From contig PLMI01000058.1 of the NCBI GenBank assembly GCA_003142435.1, positions 1 to 5,765 on the forward strand: a stretch of 5,765 nucleotides of DNA, in the 5' to 3' direction. The DNA is from Coxiellaceae bacterium (GTDB taxonomy: Bacteria; Pseudomonadota; Gammaproteobacteria; UBA9339). The notes beneath the pieces were generated by a model, which made no database searches, had not been told where the DNA came from, and saw only the letters and a list, made by a program, of their open reading frames with translations. Made by a program: the position numbers and the translations under genes. Positions 5,284-5,765 of the stretch are shown here, in pieces. Every line of letters starts with the position of its first letter. Positions within the stretch are counted from its first letter, which is position 1.

Positions 5284-5765
5284 ATGCAAAAAAACAAATT
5301 TTTTCTGGAAAAATATTTTAGCCCTATTATTGAGCTGTTATTTTACGTACTCATAGGATCGGCAATTGCGTATTTATATTATCATCAGGTTTACACAACA
5401 GCTCCCGGGCAAAACATGCCATTTCCCTCAGATGTTCGTGACCATATCGGTTTTGCCAAGGAAATTGCAGCTGATCCTCGTTATTTGCTGCATTTTTTTG
5501 AGCCCGGATTTCATTTTCTGCTGATTGCTGTAGTAAAAATATTTAGCATTAGTTATGAAAATGGTGCTGTTGTAGTATTAACCGCGGCATATCTTGCTTT
5601 TGCTTTTCTTTTATTAAGGATTATAAGCAGTGATTTCAACAACATTAAACTTCATGCACTTCCGATAACATTCACGACAAAACCAGATAGCCTTTTCGGC
5701 AAAAGGACATTTACTATTGAATTGGATAAGCTGCTTGCAGTTTTTCTTTGTTTATTCTTGCTTTT
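5284..5765 (+). CDS. Polytopic membrane protein, N-terminal part, possibly GT-C glycosyltransferase-like
   Basis: The frame is open from ATG 5284 to the window edge, giving 160 residues with no stop, so the gene is cut by the edge and not broken. Hydrophobic segments lie near residues 13-34, 66-88 and 93-115, and a fourth begins at about 148. The loop after the first segment contains SDVRDH (49-54), and HFFEPGFHF (70-78) opens the second. An acidic first external loop followed by a His/Pro-rich segment recalls the layout of GT-C glycosyltransferases that use lipid-linked sugars, but this is a resemblance only and I do not recognise the family. A GAAAG (5275-5279) sits 4 bases before the ATG as a plausible ribosome-binding site. 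In-frame ATGs at 5251 and 5254 are alternatives, with a stop at 5245-5247. It diverges from kbl. Confidence 0.75.
   Translation, partial: MQKNKFFLEKYFSPIIELLFYVLIGSAIAYLYYHQVYTTAPGQNMPFPSDVRDHIGFAKEIAADPRYLLHFFEPGFHFLLIAVVKIFSISYENGAVVVLTAAYLAFAFLLLRIISSDFNNIKLHALPITFTTKPDSLFGKRTFTIELDKLLAVFLCLFLL

Noticed and set aside
1..5765. CRISPR array, tRNA, rRNA, insertion sequence or attachment site
   Set aside because: I saw no regularly spaced repeats, no cloverleaf-like conserved tRNA segments, no transposase motifs and no long terminal inverted repeats when reading by eye. A covariance-model search could still reveal a small RNA.

Overview
The window is AT-rich, densely packed bacterial chromosome. 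It holds five complete, recognisable protein genes, one small antitoxin-like gene and one gene cut by the right edge. I see no phage genes, insertion sequence, CRISPR array, rRNA or tRNA. Every protein looks bacterial, and the trmB, yhhQ and kbl-tdh products resemble their gammaproteobacterial counterparts. A class I HMG-CoA reductase (mevalonate pathway) together with kbl-tdh and low GC fits an intracellular gammaproteobacterium of the Legionella/Coxiella type. That placement is inference from family knowledge, not a search result.

Layout, left to right: a short 5' edge that may hold the tail of another gene; a compact HMG-CoA reductase gene on the plus strand (59-1099), whose end overlaps the end of trmB on the minus strand (1086-1790); a 87-bp gap with two small stem-loops; yhhQ, a queuosine-precursor transporter, on the minus strand (1878-2579); a 101-bp divergent control region; a small AbrB/MazE-fold antitoxin-like gene on the plus strand (2681-2911) with no toxin beside it; the threonine-degradation pair kbl (3978-5168) and tdh (2918-3943), transcribed leftward in that order; a 115-bp divergent promoter region; and the first 160 codons of a polytopic membrane protein on the plus strand (5284 to the edge).

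Functional themes: TrmB and YhhQ both serve tRNA modification (m7G46, and queuosine at position 34). Tdh and Kbl together turn L-threonine into glycine and acetyl-CoA. HMG-CoA reductase makes mevalonate for isoprenoids, and its substrate HMG-CoA derives from acetyl-CoA, but nothing in the sequence ties these modules into one system. I found no convincing undescribed system. The most unusual points are the short N-terminus of the HMG-CoA reductase, the apparently leaderless yhhQ promoter, the antitoxin-like gene without a toxin, and the similar leaders in front of kbl and tdh.
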